From Clostridia bacterium (GTDB lineage Bacteria > Bacillota > Clostridia > Oscillospirales > CAG-272), in contig JAGBWH010000217.1 of the NCBI GenBank assembly GCA_017629925.1, forward strand, positions 1 to 8,148: a DNA stretch of 8,148 nucleotides, read 5' to 3'. A program made the position numbers and the translations under genes. The notes below the pieces were generated by a model that saw only the letters and a list, made by a program, of their open reading frames with translations, searched no databases and had not been told where the DNA came from. This document shows positions 1 through 6,740 of this stretch, in pieces (the stretch's first letter is position 1; the number at the start of each line of letters is the position of its first letter).

Positions 1-191
1 ATACCGCCAACAGAAAGAAGAATATTGAGTTCTTCCCTACACTCGCGGATGAGTGCTTGCTCTTTTGTTTCGCCCGTCTCGACCTTCCCTCCAACGAATT
101 CCCAAAGGAGTCCTCTCGCCTTGTGCGCCGGCCGTTGGCATATCATGAATTTGTTGCCCCGCCATATCAGGGCTGCTACTACTTCGGTCAT
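1..191 (-). CDS. MutT-type Nudix hydrolase (8-oxo-dGTP diphosphatase-like), N-terminal part
   Basis: Only the first 63 codons are in the window; the gene runs off base 1. The translation starts MTEVVAALIWRGNKFMICQR and carries a Nudix box at residues 35-57: G35, E41, R49-E50 and E53-E54 sit in the G-x5-E-x7-RE-x2-EE spacing. The usual Gly near the end of the box is Asn56. The catalytic E residues of the box bind divalent metal in this family. The short N-terminal strand followed by QRP and WEFVGGKVE is typical of MutT proteins, which hydrolyse oxidised dGTP to the monophosphate in the cytoplasm and so prevent mutation. The start is chosen for the AAGGAGAT ribosome site a few bases upstream (around 196-203). 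It lies 52 bp downstream of the NamZ-like gene on the same strand and is probably co-transcribed. Exact substrate cannot be told from this fragment; a more general Nudix role is possible. Confidence 0.88.
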   Translation of the reverse strand, partial: MTEVVAALIWRGNKFMICQRPAHKARGLLWEFVGGKVETGETKEQALIRECREELNILLSVGG

Positions 192-243
192 TTTATCTCC
201 TTGAAGATATATAGTTTTAATACACACAAACAAAGGCAACAAC

Positions 244-1371
244 TTAGTGATAGAGATGAAAGACCTCGGTTTTGGCCTTAAACTCTTCTAGCAAAGGTTT
301 TTGCTGCGTGATGTATTGGTCGGGCGCAAAGTCGGCAGAGCGCAAAGCGTTGGTGCCGGCAAGTGAGTCAATAAAATAGTCGCGGTCGTTCATTTTGGTG
401 AACGCAAAGGCGTCGTGCATGGTTTTGATGGTATCCAGCAACCATAGCGCACAGCGATATGGTTCAAAGCGTGTGGCGTCGGTCACGTGTATTTGTAGCC
501 CGCGGCACAACTCTCCCTGATATTTAGAAAAGGTGGGCGTGAAGTAGGCGGGGCGAAATACCACACCGCCCAAATCCATGGCGTTCATCTTGTCTGCCAC
601 CTCGTTGTTTTTCATCCAAGGCGCACCAATCAGCTCAAATGGTCTGGTTGTGCCTCTGCCCTCGGAGACATTCGTGCCTTCAAACAGCACCGTGCCAATA
701 TAGCAGGTGGCTGTGTCAAAGGTGGGGCAGTTGGGGCTGGGCTGAATCCAAAGCGGCTGGTAATCTCTATAGGTTTTCTCTCGACTAATCCCTAAACAAG
801 GCGCTACATACAGCTCGCACCCCACTTCAAAGACAACATTGATGTATTGCGCCAGCTCGCCCGCAGTTAACGCATATTGGGTAGGTAGAGAATAGCCACC
901 GACGGAGCAACTGTATTGGTTATCAAACAAGTTGCCCGATACCGCCTCAAGCCCGAAGGGATTGTATCTGTCCAGCACCACAAAAGGTATGCCGCATTTG
1001 GCGCAAGCCTTCATCATATCCGCCATAAGGTAGGGGTAACTAAAATGGCGCAACCCCAAATCTTGAATGTCATAGACCATACAGTCAATACCATGCAAAG
1101 CATCTGCGCGATTTTCGCCATAAAGTGATACCACCTCAAGCCCTGTACGACTGTCTGTGTAGGACGAAACGAACGCCCCCGCTTGTAGTTCGCCCCTGAT
1201 GCCATGCTCAGGCGCAAACAAACGTGTTAACTCAAAATGCTGTGCCAAAATATCAATGGTGGCCTGCATTTGCGCATTGACACCCGATGGGTTGGTGAGC
1301 AACCCTATGCGTTTGCCTTGCAATATGTGCGCCACACTACTGATATGATCTATCCCTGGCTTGTAACTCAT
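244..1371 (-). CDS. DUF1343 / NamZ-like exo-beta-N-acetylmuramidase (GH171 family)
   Basis: The 375-residue protein matches the DUF1343 family throughout: LLTNPSGV (25-31), FAPEHGIRGELQAG (52-65), VYDIQDLGLRHFSYPY (99-114), VLDRYNPFG (132-140), PSPN (211-214) and EGTNVSEGRGTTRPFELIG (231-249). The characterised Bacillus subtilis member NamZ removes N-acetylmuramic acid from the non-reducing end of peptidoglycan fragments, so a cell-wall turnover or recycling role is likely. The conserved acidic residues Glu55 and Glu231/Glu237 are candidates for the active site (inference). No signal peptide is present: the N-terminus MSYKPGIDHI is polar, which points to a cytoplasmic enzyme acting on imported muropeptide fragments, unlike secreted members. 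The start is supported by an AGGGAG ribosome site just upstream (1376-1382) and by a consensus promoter at 1422-1450. A mutT-like gene follows 52 bp downstream. Family assignment is firm; substrate is by analogy. Confidence 0.93.
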   Translation of the reverse strand: MSYKPGIDHISSVAHILQGKRIGLLTNPSGVNAQMQATIDILAQHFELTRLFAPEHGIRGELQAGAFVSSYTDSRTGLEVVSLYGENRADALHGIDCMVYDIQDLGLRHFSYPYLMADMMKACAKCGIPFVVLDRYNPFGLEAVSGNLFDNQYSCSVGGYSLPTQYALTAGELAQYINVVFEVGCELYVAPCLGISREKTYRDYQPLWIQPSPNCPTFDTATCYIGTVLFEGTNVSEGRGTTRPFELIGAPWMKNNEVADKMNAMDLGGVVFRPAYFTPTFSKYQGELCRGLQIHVTDATRFEPYRCALWLLDTIKTMHDAFAFTKMNDRDYFIDSLAGTNALRSADFAPDQYITQQKPLLEEFKAKTEVFHLYH

Positions 1372-1421
1372 CTTGCTCTCCCTAATGATGCGATGATTGT
1401 AAAAATCTCATCTATGCGTTG

Positions 1422-1450
1422 ATTATAGCACAAAATAGAACCGTTTTCAA
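1422..1450 (-). promoter_or_regulatory. Sigma-A promoter of the namZ-like gene
   Basis: Read on the minus strand: TTGAAA (1445-1450), a 17-bp spacer, then a perfect TATAAT (1422-1427). The start codon is at 1371, giving an untranslated leader of roughly 45 nt that ends in the AGGGAG ribosome site. Confidence 0.82.
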
Positions 1451-1572
1451 GAATAAAACAAGGCGAGCCAATAAAAAACGTCTTGAGTCACATGGAGAGC
1501 AACACAAAAAAGAGCCCTTGGCACCTCACAAAATAGAAAACTGCACAAAAAAAGCGCAAAGCCATAAAAGAG

Positions 1573-1601
1573 TTGAAACAAGCACCATTTTGTGATATAC
1601 T
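1573..1601 (+). promoter_or_regulatory. Sigma-A promoter upstream of the GNAT gene
   Basis: TTGAAA (1573-1578), a 17-bp spacer, then TATACT (1596-1601). A TGA directly before the -10 box fits an extended -10 element. Transcription should start near 1608, leaving a leader of about 148 nt before the start codon at 1756. Confidence 0.78.
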
Positions 1602-1755
1602 GTATTGAGAAGCTACGGCTTGAATATACTTGCTGCGGTGTGGTGTTTAGAAAGCACCAAATCAAAAGAAATGGTAGCATAACCGAGGATTGGCTATCAT
1701 TCTCACCAAACTTTTCATCGGATAGATTTATGACTGTATGATTGGAGGTTAAAAA

Positions 1756-2409
1756 ATGAAAAATTTGACGATACGACAAGAAACAGAAAAAGACTACAGA
1801 GCAGTAGAAGAACTGACGCGCGAAGCGTTTTGGAACGTCTATAAGCCTGGTGCGGACGAGCATTACTTCGTTCACATGATGCGCTCGCATCCCGATTTCA
1901 TTCCTGAGCTTGCATTCGTGCTGGAGCTTGACGGCAAAATAATCGGCAACATTATGTATACCAAGGCATGGCTTGAGGACGAGCACGGTGAAAGGAAAGA
2001 CATTCTCTCCTTCGGGCCACTTTGCGTTGCCCCCGAATACCAACGGCAAAAGTTCGGCAAACTGCTCATCGAACATTCCTTTGATGTGGCTCGAAAGATG
2101 GGCTACGACGTGAATATCAATTTTGGCAATCCAGGCAACTACGTCAGCCGCGGCTTCGTGAGTTGCAAAAAGAAAAACGTCAGTTTTATCGTGGACGGCA
2201 ACTTCCCAACGGCATTGCTCGTGGCGGAACTTATCCCGGGCGCGCTTGACGGTAGAAAGTGGATGTATATTCCCTCCACCGCCGCCGACTGTTGCGAGGA
2301 CACCAATGCTGTCGAGGCGTTTGATGCGACCTTCCCCGAAAAGGAAAAGAAGTGGATGCCCAGCCAAGAGGAATTTTACATCTATCGTCATTCTTCGGTC
2401 ATTAGGTAA
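1756..2409 (+). CDS. GNAT family N-acetyltransferase
   Basis: A 217-residue cytoplasmic GNAT protein. Such enzymes move an acetyl group from acetyl-CoA to an amine on a small molecule or protein; the acceptor is not predictable here. The N-terminus IRQETEKDYRAVEELTREAF is the typical first strand and helix. Motif A is at about 85-104 (SFGPLCVAPEYQRQKFGKLL). The canonical Q-x-x-G-x-G pyrophosphate loop reads Q96-R-Q-K99-F-G101, so the first glycine is replaced by lysine. A conserved GNPGNYVSRGF block follows at 124-134, then a C-terminal part with LDGRKW (164-169) and PSQEEFYI (202-209), which resembles a COG3153-like clostridial subgroup. The start is set by GGAGG at 1744-1748, 7 bp upstream. 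It is the only plus-strand gene between two minus-strand blocks, has its own promoter and ends at a strong terminator, so it is a single-gene unit. Confidence 0.9.
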   Translation: MKNLTIRQETEKDYRAVEELTREAFWNVYKPGADEHYFVHMMRSHPDFIPELAFVLELDGKIIGNIMYTKAWLEDEHGERKDILSFGPLCVAPEYQRQKFGKLLIEHSFDVARKMGYDVNINFGNPGNYVSRGFVSCKKKNVSFIVDGNFPTALLVAELIPGALDGRKWMYIPSTAADCCEDTNAVEAFDATFPEKEKKWMPSQEEFYIYRHSSVIR

Positions 2410-2467
2410 ATGAAAAAACAAGCCCCAGAGACATTGAACTGAACCCATAAAAACGGACATTGAATAA

Positions 2468-2514
2468 AAAAACCTCTTGTAGTAGAATAAAAATTTCTAC
2501 TGCAGGAGGTTTTT
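2468..2514 (+). terminator. Strong hairpin terminator between convergent genes, probably bidirectional
   Basis: The arms 2468-2487 and 2495-2514 pair over 20 positions around a 7-nt loop (2488-2494). In the plus-strand RNA there are 18 Watson-Crick pairs and two G-U wobbles (2480 with 2502, 2477 with 2505), and the 3' arm ends in GGAGGTTTTT. On the minus strand the run of seven T (complement of 2466-2472) follows the stem, but the two wobbles become A-C mismatches. It lies 58 bp after the GNAT stop and 28 bp after the lipoprotein stop, exactly where a shared terminator is expected. Confidence 0.82.
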
Positions 2515-2542
2515 ATGTCAAAAGTAATGCATATGCAAACAC

Positions 2543-3154
2543 TCAAATGATGCCGTTTTGAGATAAAAGTTGCACGAAGGCATCCGAAACTTCAAACCAA
2601 GGAGAAAGTAAGTTCGGTTCAAAAGAGAGATACCATTGATTTTCGGCATATGTCAAACATAGGTGAAGTTTGATACGGGGATATTGTTTTGAAGATATGG
2701 TCACTTGCGTGGTCTGCTCTGCTTTAATGGTATATGCTTTTGCATCGCATATATCTTCCAAAACCATCTCCGCACCACTGTCGCCTATCACAAAAGTATC
2801 TTTTTTATAATCGTAATCTTCATGGAAATATACCGGCCCCCCGGCGCGCGTGCGGTAGATAAACACAGGATTTTGCTCTGTATCTGACCAGTAAACATCA
2901 ACGTATCCCCAATATCTGTGTCCGTTCCAGCTCAGTATAACGTCGTTTTGTTTATCATCATCGACGTGAAAGGTTGAGAGCGGGCCCGCATATAGGTAGG
3001 TTTCGCCTTGATAGATGAGGTGACAGGGATCGCCGTTTTCATTTCCTACATATTGAATTTGATAGTGTAAACTTTCGTCATACGGTCTTCCGCATGAGAC
3101 AAATGAAAGACAAACCGACAAAAGCATCAGTAAGGTTATCGCTTTTTTTATCAT
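2543..3154 (-). CDS. Hypothetical lipoprotein, 203 residues
   Basis: I cannot assign a function. Residues 1-21 form a lipoprotein signal peptide: Lys3-Lys4, a hydrophobic core, then FVS followed by Cys21, the predicted lipidation site. The -3 position is Phe rather than the usual Leu or Val. The mature part is about 180 residues, rich in aromatic and acidic residues, with alternating patterns that suggest beta-structure (for example HLIYQGETYLYAG at 44-56, NGHRYWGYVDVYWSD at 77-91 and YHF/YFHEDYDY-like segments near 109-116). It resembles uncharacterised clostridial lipoproteins known to me only as hypothetical. The start is supported by an AAAAGGAG ribosome site (3161-3168). It is the last gene of the minus-strand cluster, 30 bp after the 380-residue lipoprotein gene, and is followed by the terminator at 2468-2514. 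The likely location is the outer face of the cytoplasmic membrane. Confidence 0.8.
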   Translation of the reverse strand: MIKKAITLLMLLSVCLSFVSCGRPYDESLHYQIQYVGNENGDPCHLIYQGETYLYAGPLSTFHVDDDKQNDVILSWNGHRYWGYVDVYWSDTEQNPVFIYRTRAGGPVYFHEDYDYKKDTFVIGDSGAEMVLEDICDAKAYTIKAEQTTQVTISSKQYPRIKLHLCLTYAENQWYLSFEPNLLSPWFEVSDAFVQLLSQNGII

Positions 3155-3184
3155 TTGTGTCTCCTTTTTGTGCTTAGAGGTTGG

Positions 3185-4327
3185 TTATGGCTCTACGGGC
3201 ACTTTTTTCAAAATAATTTCGGTGATCGGCACGATGCCTTCGTATTCATTCACCTGAAAACGGGCGGTGCTTTCGTCAATCATTTCCACAAATCTGCAAT
3301 AAAGCAGGTAGTTGTATGCGCCTTTCTCTTCATACACCACAAGCCCACCCCAATAGGATATTTCTACGTAGACAGGCATACTGTCGGTACCGCTCACCCA
3401 GACACCGTCGCGCGTCTCGGTGTCAAAGGAAAGACCCAATGACTGGCAAACCAACTTGTAGCGGTTGCCCTGCCGGTCGATGGGGAGAAGAAATTGAAAA
3501 TAGGGATCGTCTCTTCTTGGATCTGTTTCAATCGTGGTTTCGACAAGACGGCCCGTTTTACCCGTTGCCTTATCCAGTAAATAAAAGCCATTTTCGTCTT
3601 GGCAGACAAAGTAAAAGGCAATTTCCGAGCCTTTATATTTGCCGTCTGGGCAAACGCACAGGGTATCATCATCCTCTGCATGTAAGTCTACGATCTTCCA
3701 TTCTCCGTCAAACAGCATTTTGCCTGTCATGTGAGAATTATCATACCAGAGCCCAAACTCTTCGCACATATACACGGGGAAGGCTTCTCCTCTACGGAGA
3801 AATTGCATAATTTCCTCTTGCACGGGGGCATGGTCTGCCACCTCTTTTTGTATTTTTTCCACGCGCGTCCCTGCAAACTCGATACCCTCAAGCAGACCTT
3901 CTATGTGGGCTCGGTGCTCTTCCATATATATCACGGGGGCAGATGCGGTTTTGCAGCGGGAGCTATTGTAATTGGTGCGATGCCAAGTCGAGGTGTCCAT
4001 ATGTAAGGTCAGCTCCGCCATACAGCTACCGTATTCATCGTGGAAACGAAGGATGCAGTCGGTAGGGGGATCGTAGTGGTGGCCACCTGTAAATTCCATG
4101 GTAAAGAGCGTGCGCTCCTCACCTTTTACCCATTCCCCATAGGATTTCTTTTCGGCATACCAAAAATAGTTGGACGAATCAACTTCAAAATAATAGATTT
4201 CGTCACTGTCGAGTTGTCTGAACTTTGCCCATTTTTTGTCATGGGGAATACAGCCCACGAGCAACAGTAATGCCGATGCCAAAACCAGCACCAAAGCCAT
4301 CAGTCTCAAAAGGTGCGCACGCTTCAT
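3185..4327 (-). CDS. Hypothetical lipoprotein, 380 residues
   Basis: Function not recognised. The N-terminus (MKRAHLLRLM, then a long Leu/Ala/Val core) ends in a good lipobox, LVG followed by Cys26, so the mature protein should be lipid-anchored outside the membrane. The first half of the mature protein (about 35-130) has strand-like segments with Trp and Tyr (YYFEVDSSNYFWYAE, TLFTMEFTGGHHYD). A more helical, charged stretch lies at about 135-180. The second half (about 185-380) returns to beta-like pattern with blocks such as FDGEWKIVDL (206-215) and VYVEISYWGGLVVYEEKG (319-336). The start is preceded by AGGAG at 4336-4340 with 8-bp spacing. It follows the LRR lipoprotein gene by 23 bp and precedes the 203-residue lipoprotein gene by 30 bp, so the three are very likely one transcript. 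I see no catalytic motif; a binding or structural role at the cell surface is only a guess. Confidence 0.8.
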   Translation of the reverse strand: MKRAHLLRLMALVLVLASALLLLVGCIPHDKKWAKFRQLDSDEIYYFEVDSSNYFWYAEKKSYGEWVKGEERTLFTMEFTGGHHYDPPTDCILRFHDEYGSCMAELTLHMDTSTWHRTNYNSSRCKTASAPVIYMEEHRAHIEGLLEGIEFAGTRVEKIQKEVADHAPVQEEIMQFLRRGEAFPVYMCEEFGLWYDNSHMTGKMLFDGEWKIVDLHAEDDDTLCVCPDGKYKGSEIAFYFVCQDENGFYLLDKATGKTGRLVETTIETDPRRDDPYFQFLLPIDRQGNRYKLVCQSLGLSFDTETRDGVWVSGTDSMPVYVEISYWGGLVVYEEKGAYNYLLYCRFVEMIDESTARFQVNEYEGIVPITEIILKKVPVEP

Positions 4328-4350
4328 TTTCTCGTCTCCTTATATGTGAT

Positions 4351-5628
4351 TTAGGAAGATGTTTTGCTCCAATAACGGCCAACGTGTTCGCCTGTGATAT
4401 ACTTGGCGTTTTGCACAGGATCGGATAAATTCAAGTCGTAGCTATCGGTAGACCATCCAAGGGGTTGCGCCTTCCAGCCCGTTGGGTCAAGGAAAATCAC
4501 TTCCTCCAGGGCAATACAACCCGCAAAAGTACGGCGTCCGATTCGGGTGACGCCCGTGCCGATGGTCACTTTTTTCAAGCGCTCGCATCCTTGAAACGCG
4601 CAGTATTCAATTTCTTCCAAACTGTCGGGCAAGGTAATCTCAAGGAGCCTGACGCAATCGAGAAAGGCTTGACTTCCAATAATCTTAAGAGAAGAGCCAA
4701 ATTCAACGCTTCTCAAATTCAGGCAATCGTCAAATGCCCAGCCTGAGATGCTTTCCAGACTATCGGGCAACACCACCTCATGCAAATTGTCCGCGCGCTC
4801 AAACGCACGGCTACCAATAGAGACCACACCGTCAGGCACATAGTAGGTGCGCACCTCTTGCCCCACGGCATAGCGCACCATATGGGTACCATCATAGGAA
4901 AACAAACTGCCTTCAATAGAACGGTAATGGGTATTTTCGGCATCCACTATGATGTTTTTTAATGCATCGCATCGCTCAAATGCCCATGAGTCAACAAACT
5001 CCATACTGGCAGGGATATGGACGGTTTCAAGCGAAGTGCAATACTGCAAAGCCCAATCCGATAAAGATGCCACTTTGTCGGGGAACGAAATCTCCTTCAG
5101 TCGATAGCAGCTCTGAAGGGCACCGCCCGCCACCACGACGGTATCGGGATGCACTACAAAGGTTTCTATCTCCGCACTTGCCACAGACATCAATGCAAGG
5201 TAGGGGTTTTCCTCATTTCCGAGGTATTTGCCCCCTTCGTACTCGTTATATATCAGTTTTTCGCTGTCAAATGCGTGAAGGCCGATGTCGCGTATGCCAC
5301 TGCCCAAGGTCACTTTTTCCAGCTCGGTGCAATCCATAAATGTCAATACGCCGATTTTTCTTATGCTGTCGGGAATTGTCAGTTCTTTTACAAGCACCGA
5401 TCCAAAGTCGCCGTCAATGGCAACGACAGGCATACCTTTGATGGTGTCGGGGACGGTGACGTGGGAGCCAAGACCGGTGTAGCCCGTGATGGTCACCTCG
5501 TGATCTTTGACCGTGTAGGTGTAACTGCCGTACCAATGGGTAGCCCCCTCTTCGCCACAGGAAGATAGGCAAAAAAGTCCCAAAAGGAGCATGGTGCAAA
5601 ATAATATTAGGTAGATGATGCGTTTCAT
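4351..5628 (-). CDS. BspA-like leucine-rich-repeat surface lipoprotein
   Basis: A 425-residue lipoprotein: hydrophobic signal peptide with LSS followed by Cys24. A short N-terminal strand region (about 35-60, YTYTVKDHEVTITGY) leads into BspA/LRR_5 type repeats of about 23 residues, with the pattern I-x2-I-G-x2-A-F-x2-C-x2-L-x2-V-x-I-P. Clear copies run from about 80 to 125 and from about 163 to 380, for example IGSRAFERADNLHEVVLPDS (271-290) and IGSQAFLDCVRLLEITLPDS (317-336). Two non-repeat insertions (about 126-150 and 230-262) are of the kind common in clostridial BspA proteins. The C-terminus (LDPTGW, SDPVQNAKY, YW) is also typical. BspA proteins of oral bacteria bind host proteins and other cells, but many clostridial members have no known ligand. 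The start is set by AAGGAGG (5634-5640). It lies 52 bp after the XRE membrane protein gene. Confidence 0.9.
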   Translation of the reverse strand: MKRIIYLILFCTMLLLGLFCLSSCGEEGATHWYGSYTYTVKDHEVTITGYTGLGSHVTVPDTIKGMPVVAIDGDFGSVLVKELTIPDSIRKIGVLTFMDCTELEKVTLGSGIRDIGLHAFDSEKLIYNEYEGGKYLGNEENPYLALMSVASAEIETFVVHPDTVVVAGGALQSCYRLKEISFPDKVASLSDWALQYCTSLETVHIPASMEFVDSWAFERCDALKNIIVDAENTHYRSIEGSLFSYDGTHMVRYAVGQEVRTYYVPDGVVSIGSRAFERADNLHEVVLPDSLESISGWAFDDCLNLRSVEFGSSLKIIGSQAFLDCVRLLEITLPDSLEEIEYCAFQGCERLKKVTIGTGVTRIGRRTFAGCIALEEVIFLDPTGWKAQPLGWSTDSYDLNLSDPVQNAKYITGEHVGRYWSKTSS

Positions 5629-5680
5629 ATTTTCCTCCTTGGTGGTATAGTCACTTGCCTTGGTTTCAAAGAATTTTGCT

Positions 5681-6628
5681 CTATTTTTTGTTGGTCTTTT
5701 TTATGCTGCGCAATATGAGAGGAAGCCCCACCACCAACCAAACAATCCGAAACACGTACCTGATCATCAGCAGAGCGATTTGAAATGTGGCGAGCAGACG
5801 TATGGGTAAATAGAGTGTCAAAAGCACAATCGCCAAAATAAAGCCGATTTTCTTGCCTTTGGATAACTCATCAAAACAAAACCGTTTTCTCTCTTCGGGC
5901 GCATAATCAGAAAAGTGAATGCCGAGCAAGCGTTTGGCATTGATAAAGCACACAAACGCGCCAAACAGAAAGATAAGTAAAACCGATAGAATGGCAAGAC
6001 AGATATCTGAGGCGTAAGCATTGGAACAGCAGTAAAAAAACAGCCAATAGGCGGGTGCCATTAACTCAAACAGCACGCCCCACGCCACAAGGGATGCCAC
6101 CATTCCTTTTTTGACCAAGCCAACAAACTCGGGCGTATACGTCATTTCCGTTGGTGTAAAGGCATACCTGAAATTCAGTTTGTAAATGACGAATGCCGTA
6201 ATCGAAACGATATAGAGAAAAATAAACACAAAAACTCCAACAACACCTAATACATCATTGTCCTGCAGATCAAAGCCCGTTATGATGGAGAAAAAAGCAA
6301 TAAAAAGCAACGGAAGAACGACAAGAGCGGCTGCAAAAAAAGCGGAAGAAAGGAAAGCGTATTTTCGTTTTAGCGCGGACAAATACCGTCCGGCTCTTTC
6401 ATGTTCGCGGTCTTTATCAAATCGTTTGCAGGCAAAGAGTTCTTCCACGGTCACGCCCAAGATCTCTGCAATGCGCGGGATTAATGCCGTGTTAGGCTTT
6501 GCGCTGCCGTTTTCCCATTTTGACACCGCTTTGTTTGTGACGCCAAGCAATTCTCCAAGCTGCGCTTGAGACAATCCCTTTTCCATCCTCAAACTATATA
6601 AAAAATTGCCAAACGCATAATCATTCAT
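5681..6628 (-). CDS. XRE-family helix-turn-helix regulator with polytopic membrane domain
   Basis: A 315-residue protein. Residues 7-65 are a classic XRE helix-turn-helix (FLYSLRMEKGLSQAQLGELL, then VTNKAVSKWENGSAKP and LGVTVEELF). After a charged linker (68-90) come about six hydrophobic segments: roughly 92-115, 126-148, 177-200, 209-229, 261-283 and 284-308. The DNA-binding head should therefore be held at the inner face of the membrane. A charged loop (231-260, APEERKRFCFDELSKGKK) separates segments four and five. The reading frame is open up to base 7018, but I choose the start at 6628: it gives the exact XRE N-terminus, has AAGGAGG at 6636-6642 seven bases upstream, and the consensus promoter at 6656-6684 would lie inside a longer gene. 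It is first in an apparent operon with three lipoprotein genes. It may sense a membrane or surface signal and control its own operon; signal and targets are unknown. Confidence 0.9.
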   Translation of the reverse strand: MNDYAFGNFLYSLRMEKGLSQAQLGELLGVTNKAVSKWENGSAKPNTALIPRIAEILGVTVEELFACKRFDKDREHERAGRYLSALKRKYAFLSSAFFAAALVVLPLLFIAFFSIITGFDLQDNDVLGVVGVFVFIFLYIVSITAFVIYKLNFRYAFTPTEMTYTPEFVGLVKKGMVASLVAWGVLFELMAPAYWLFFYCCSNAYASDICLAILSVLLIFLFGAFVCFINAKRLLGIHFSDYAPEERKRFCFDELSKGKKIGFILAIVLLTLYLPIRLLATFQIALLMIRYVFRIVWLVVGLPLILRSIKKTNKK

Positions 6629-6635
6629 AGGTGCT

Positions 6636-6642
6636 CCTCCTT
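6636..6642 (-). promoter_or_regulatory. Ribosome binding site that fixes the XRE start
   Basis: On the minus strand this reads AAGGAGG, seven bases before the ATG at 6628. It decides the start of the XRE gene against an in-frame ATG 390 bp further upstream that has no such site and lies upstream of the promoter. Confidence 0.85.
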
Positions 6643-6655
6643 TAAGGATACATCC

Positions 6656-6684
6656 AGTATAGCATTTTGAGGACGCTTTTTCAA
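6656..6684 (-). promoter_or_regulatory. Sigma-A promoter of the XRE-lipoprotein operon
   Basis: Read on the minus strand: TTGAAA (6679-6684), a 17-bp spacer, then TATACT (6656-6661), with TGC just before the -10 box as an extended element. The predicted transcript starts near 6649, giving a leader of only about 20 nt that is mostly ribosome site. No comparably good promoter lies before the three downstream genes, which supports one operon. Confidence 0.83.
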
Positions 6685-6717
6685 CAGATATACCCCCACT
6701 TTGAGCAAAAATGCTAT
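6659..6717. promoter_or_regulatory. Possible operator: 10-bp inverted repeat flanking the XRE promoter
   Basis: ATAGCATTTT at 6659-6668 and its exact reverse complement AAAATGCTAT at 6708-6717 bracket the -35 box; the first copy overlaps the -10 box. A pair of identical half-sites like this is a plausible binding target for the XRE protein encoded just downstream, but this is inference from position. Confidence 0.35.
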
Positions 6718-6740
6718 CTCTTTTTGGTAGAACGTGATTT

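Larger units (their letters stand above)
1372..1755. other. Divergent intergenic region between namZ-like and GNAT genes
   Basis: This 384-bp stretch holds two outward-facing promoters (1422-1450 minus, 1573-1601 plus) and the long GNAT leader. The 120 bp between the two promoters, about 1451-1572, is A-rich on the plus strand, and I see no gene, RNA or strong hairpin in it. The predicted leader from about 1608 has only modest hairpins: a 5-bp stem pairing 1641-1645 with 1655-1659, and an 8-bp stem with one G-U pair pairing 1671-1678 with 1693-1700. Confidence 0.6.

Noticed and set aside
1492..1536. A 14-codon plus-strand frame (MESNTKKSPWHLTK) upstream of the GNAT promoter
   Set aside because: No ribosome site and it lies upstream of the only good plus-strand promoter.
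1447..2460. A 337-codon open frame on the minus strand across the GNAT gene
   Set aside because: It is antisense to a clear GNAT protein with promoter and ribosome site, has no recognisable motif, and spans both a promoter region and intergenic DNA.
5644..5669. A second promoter before the LRR lipoprotein gene
   Set aside because: A TTGAAA and a TATACC-like box are present on the minus strand, but the spacer is only 14 bp, too short for normal sigma-A use.
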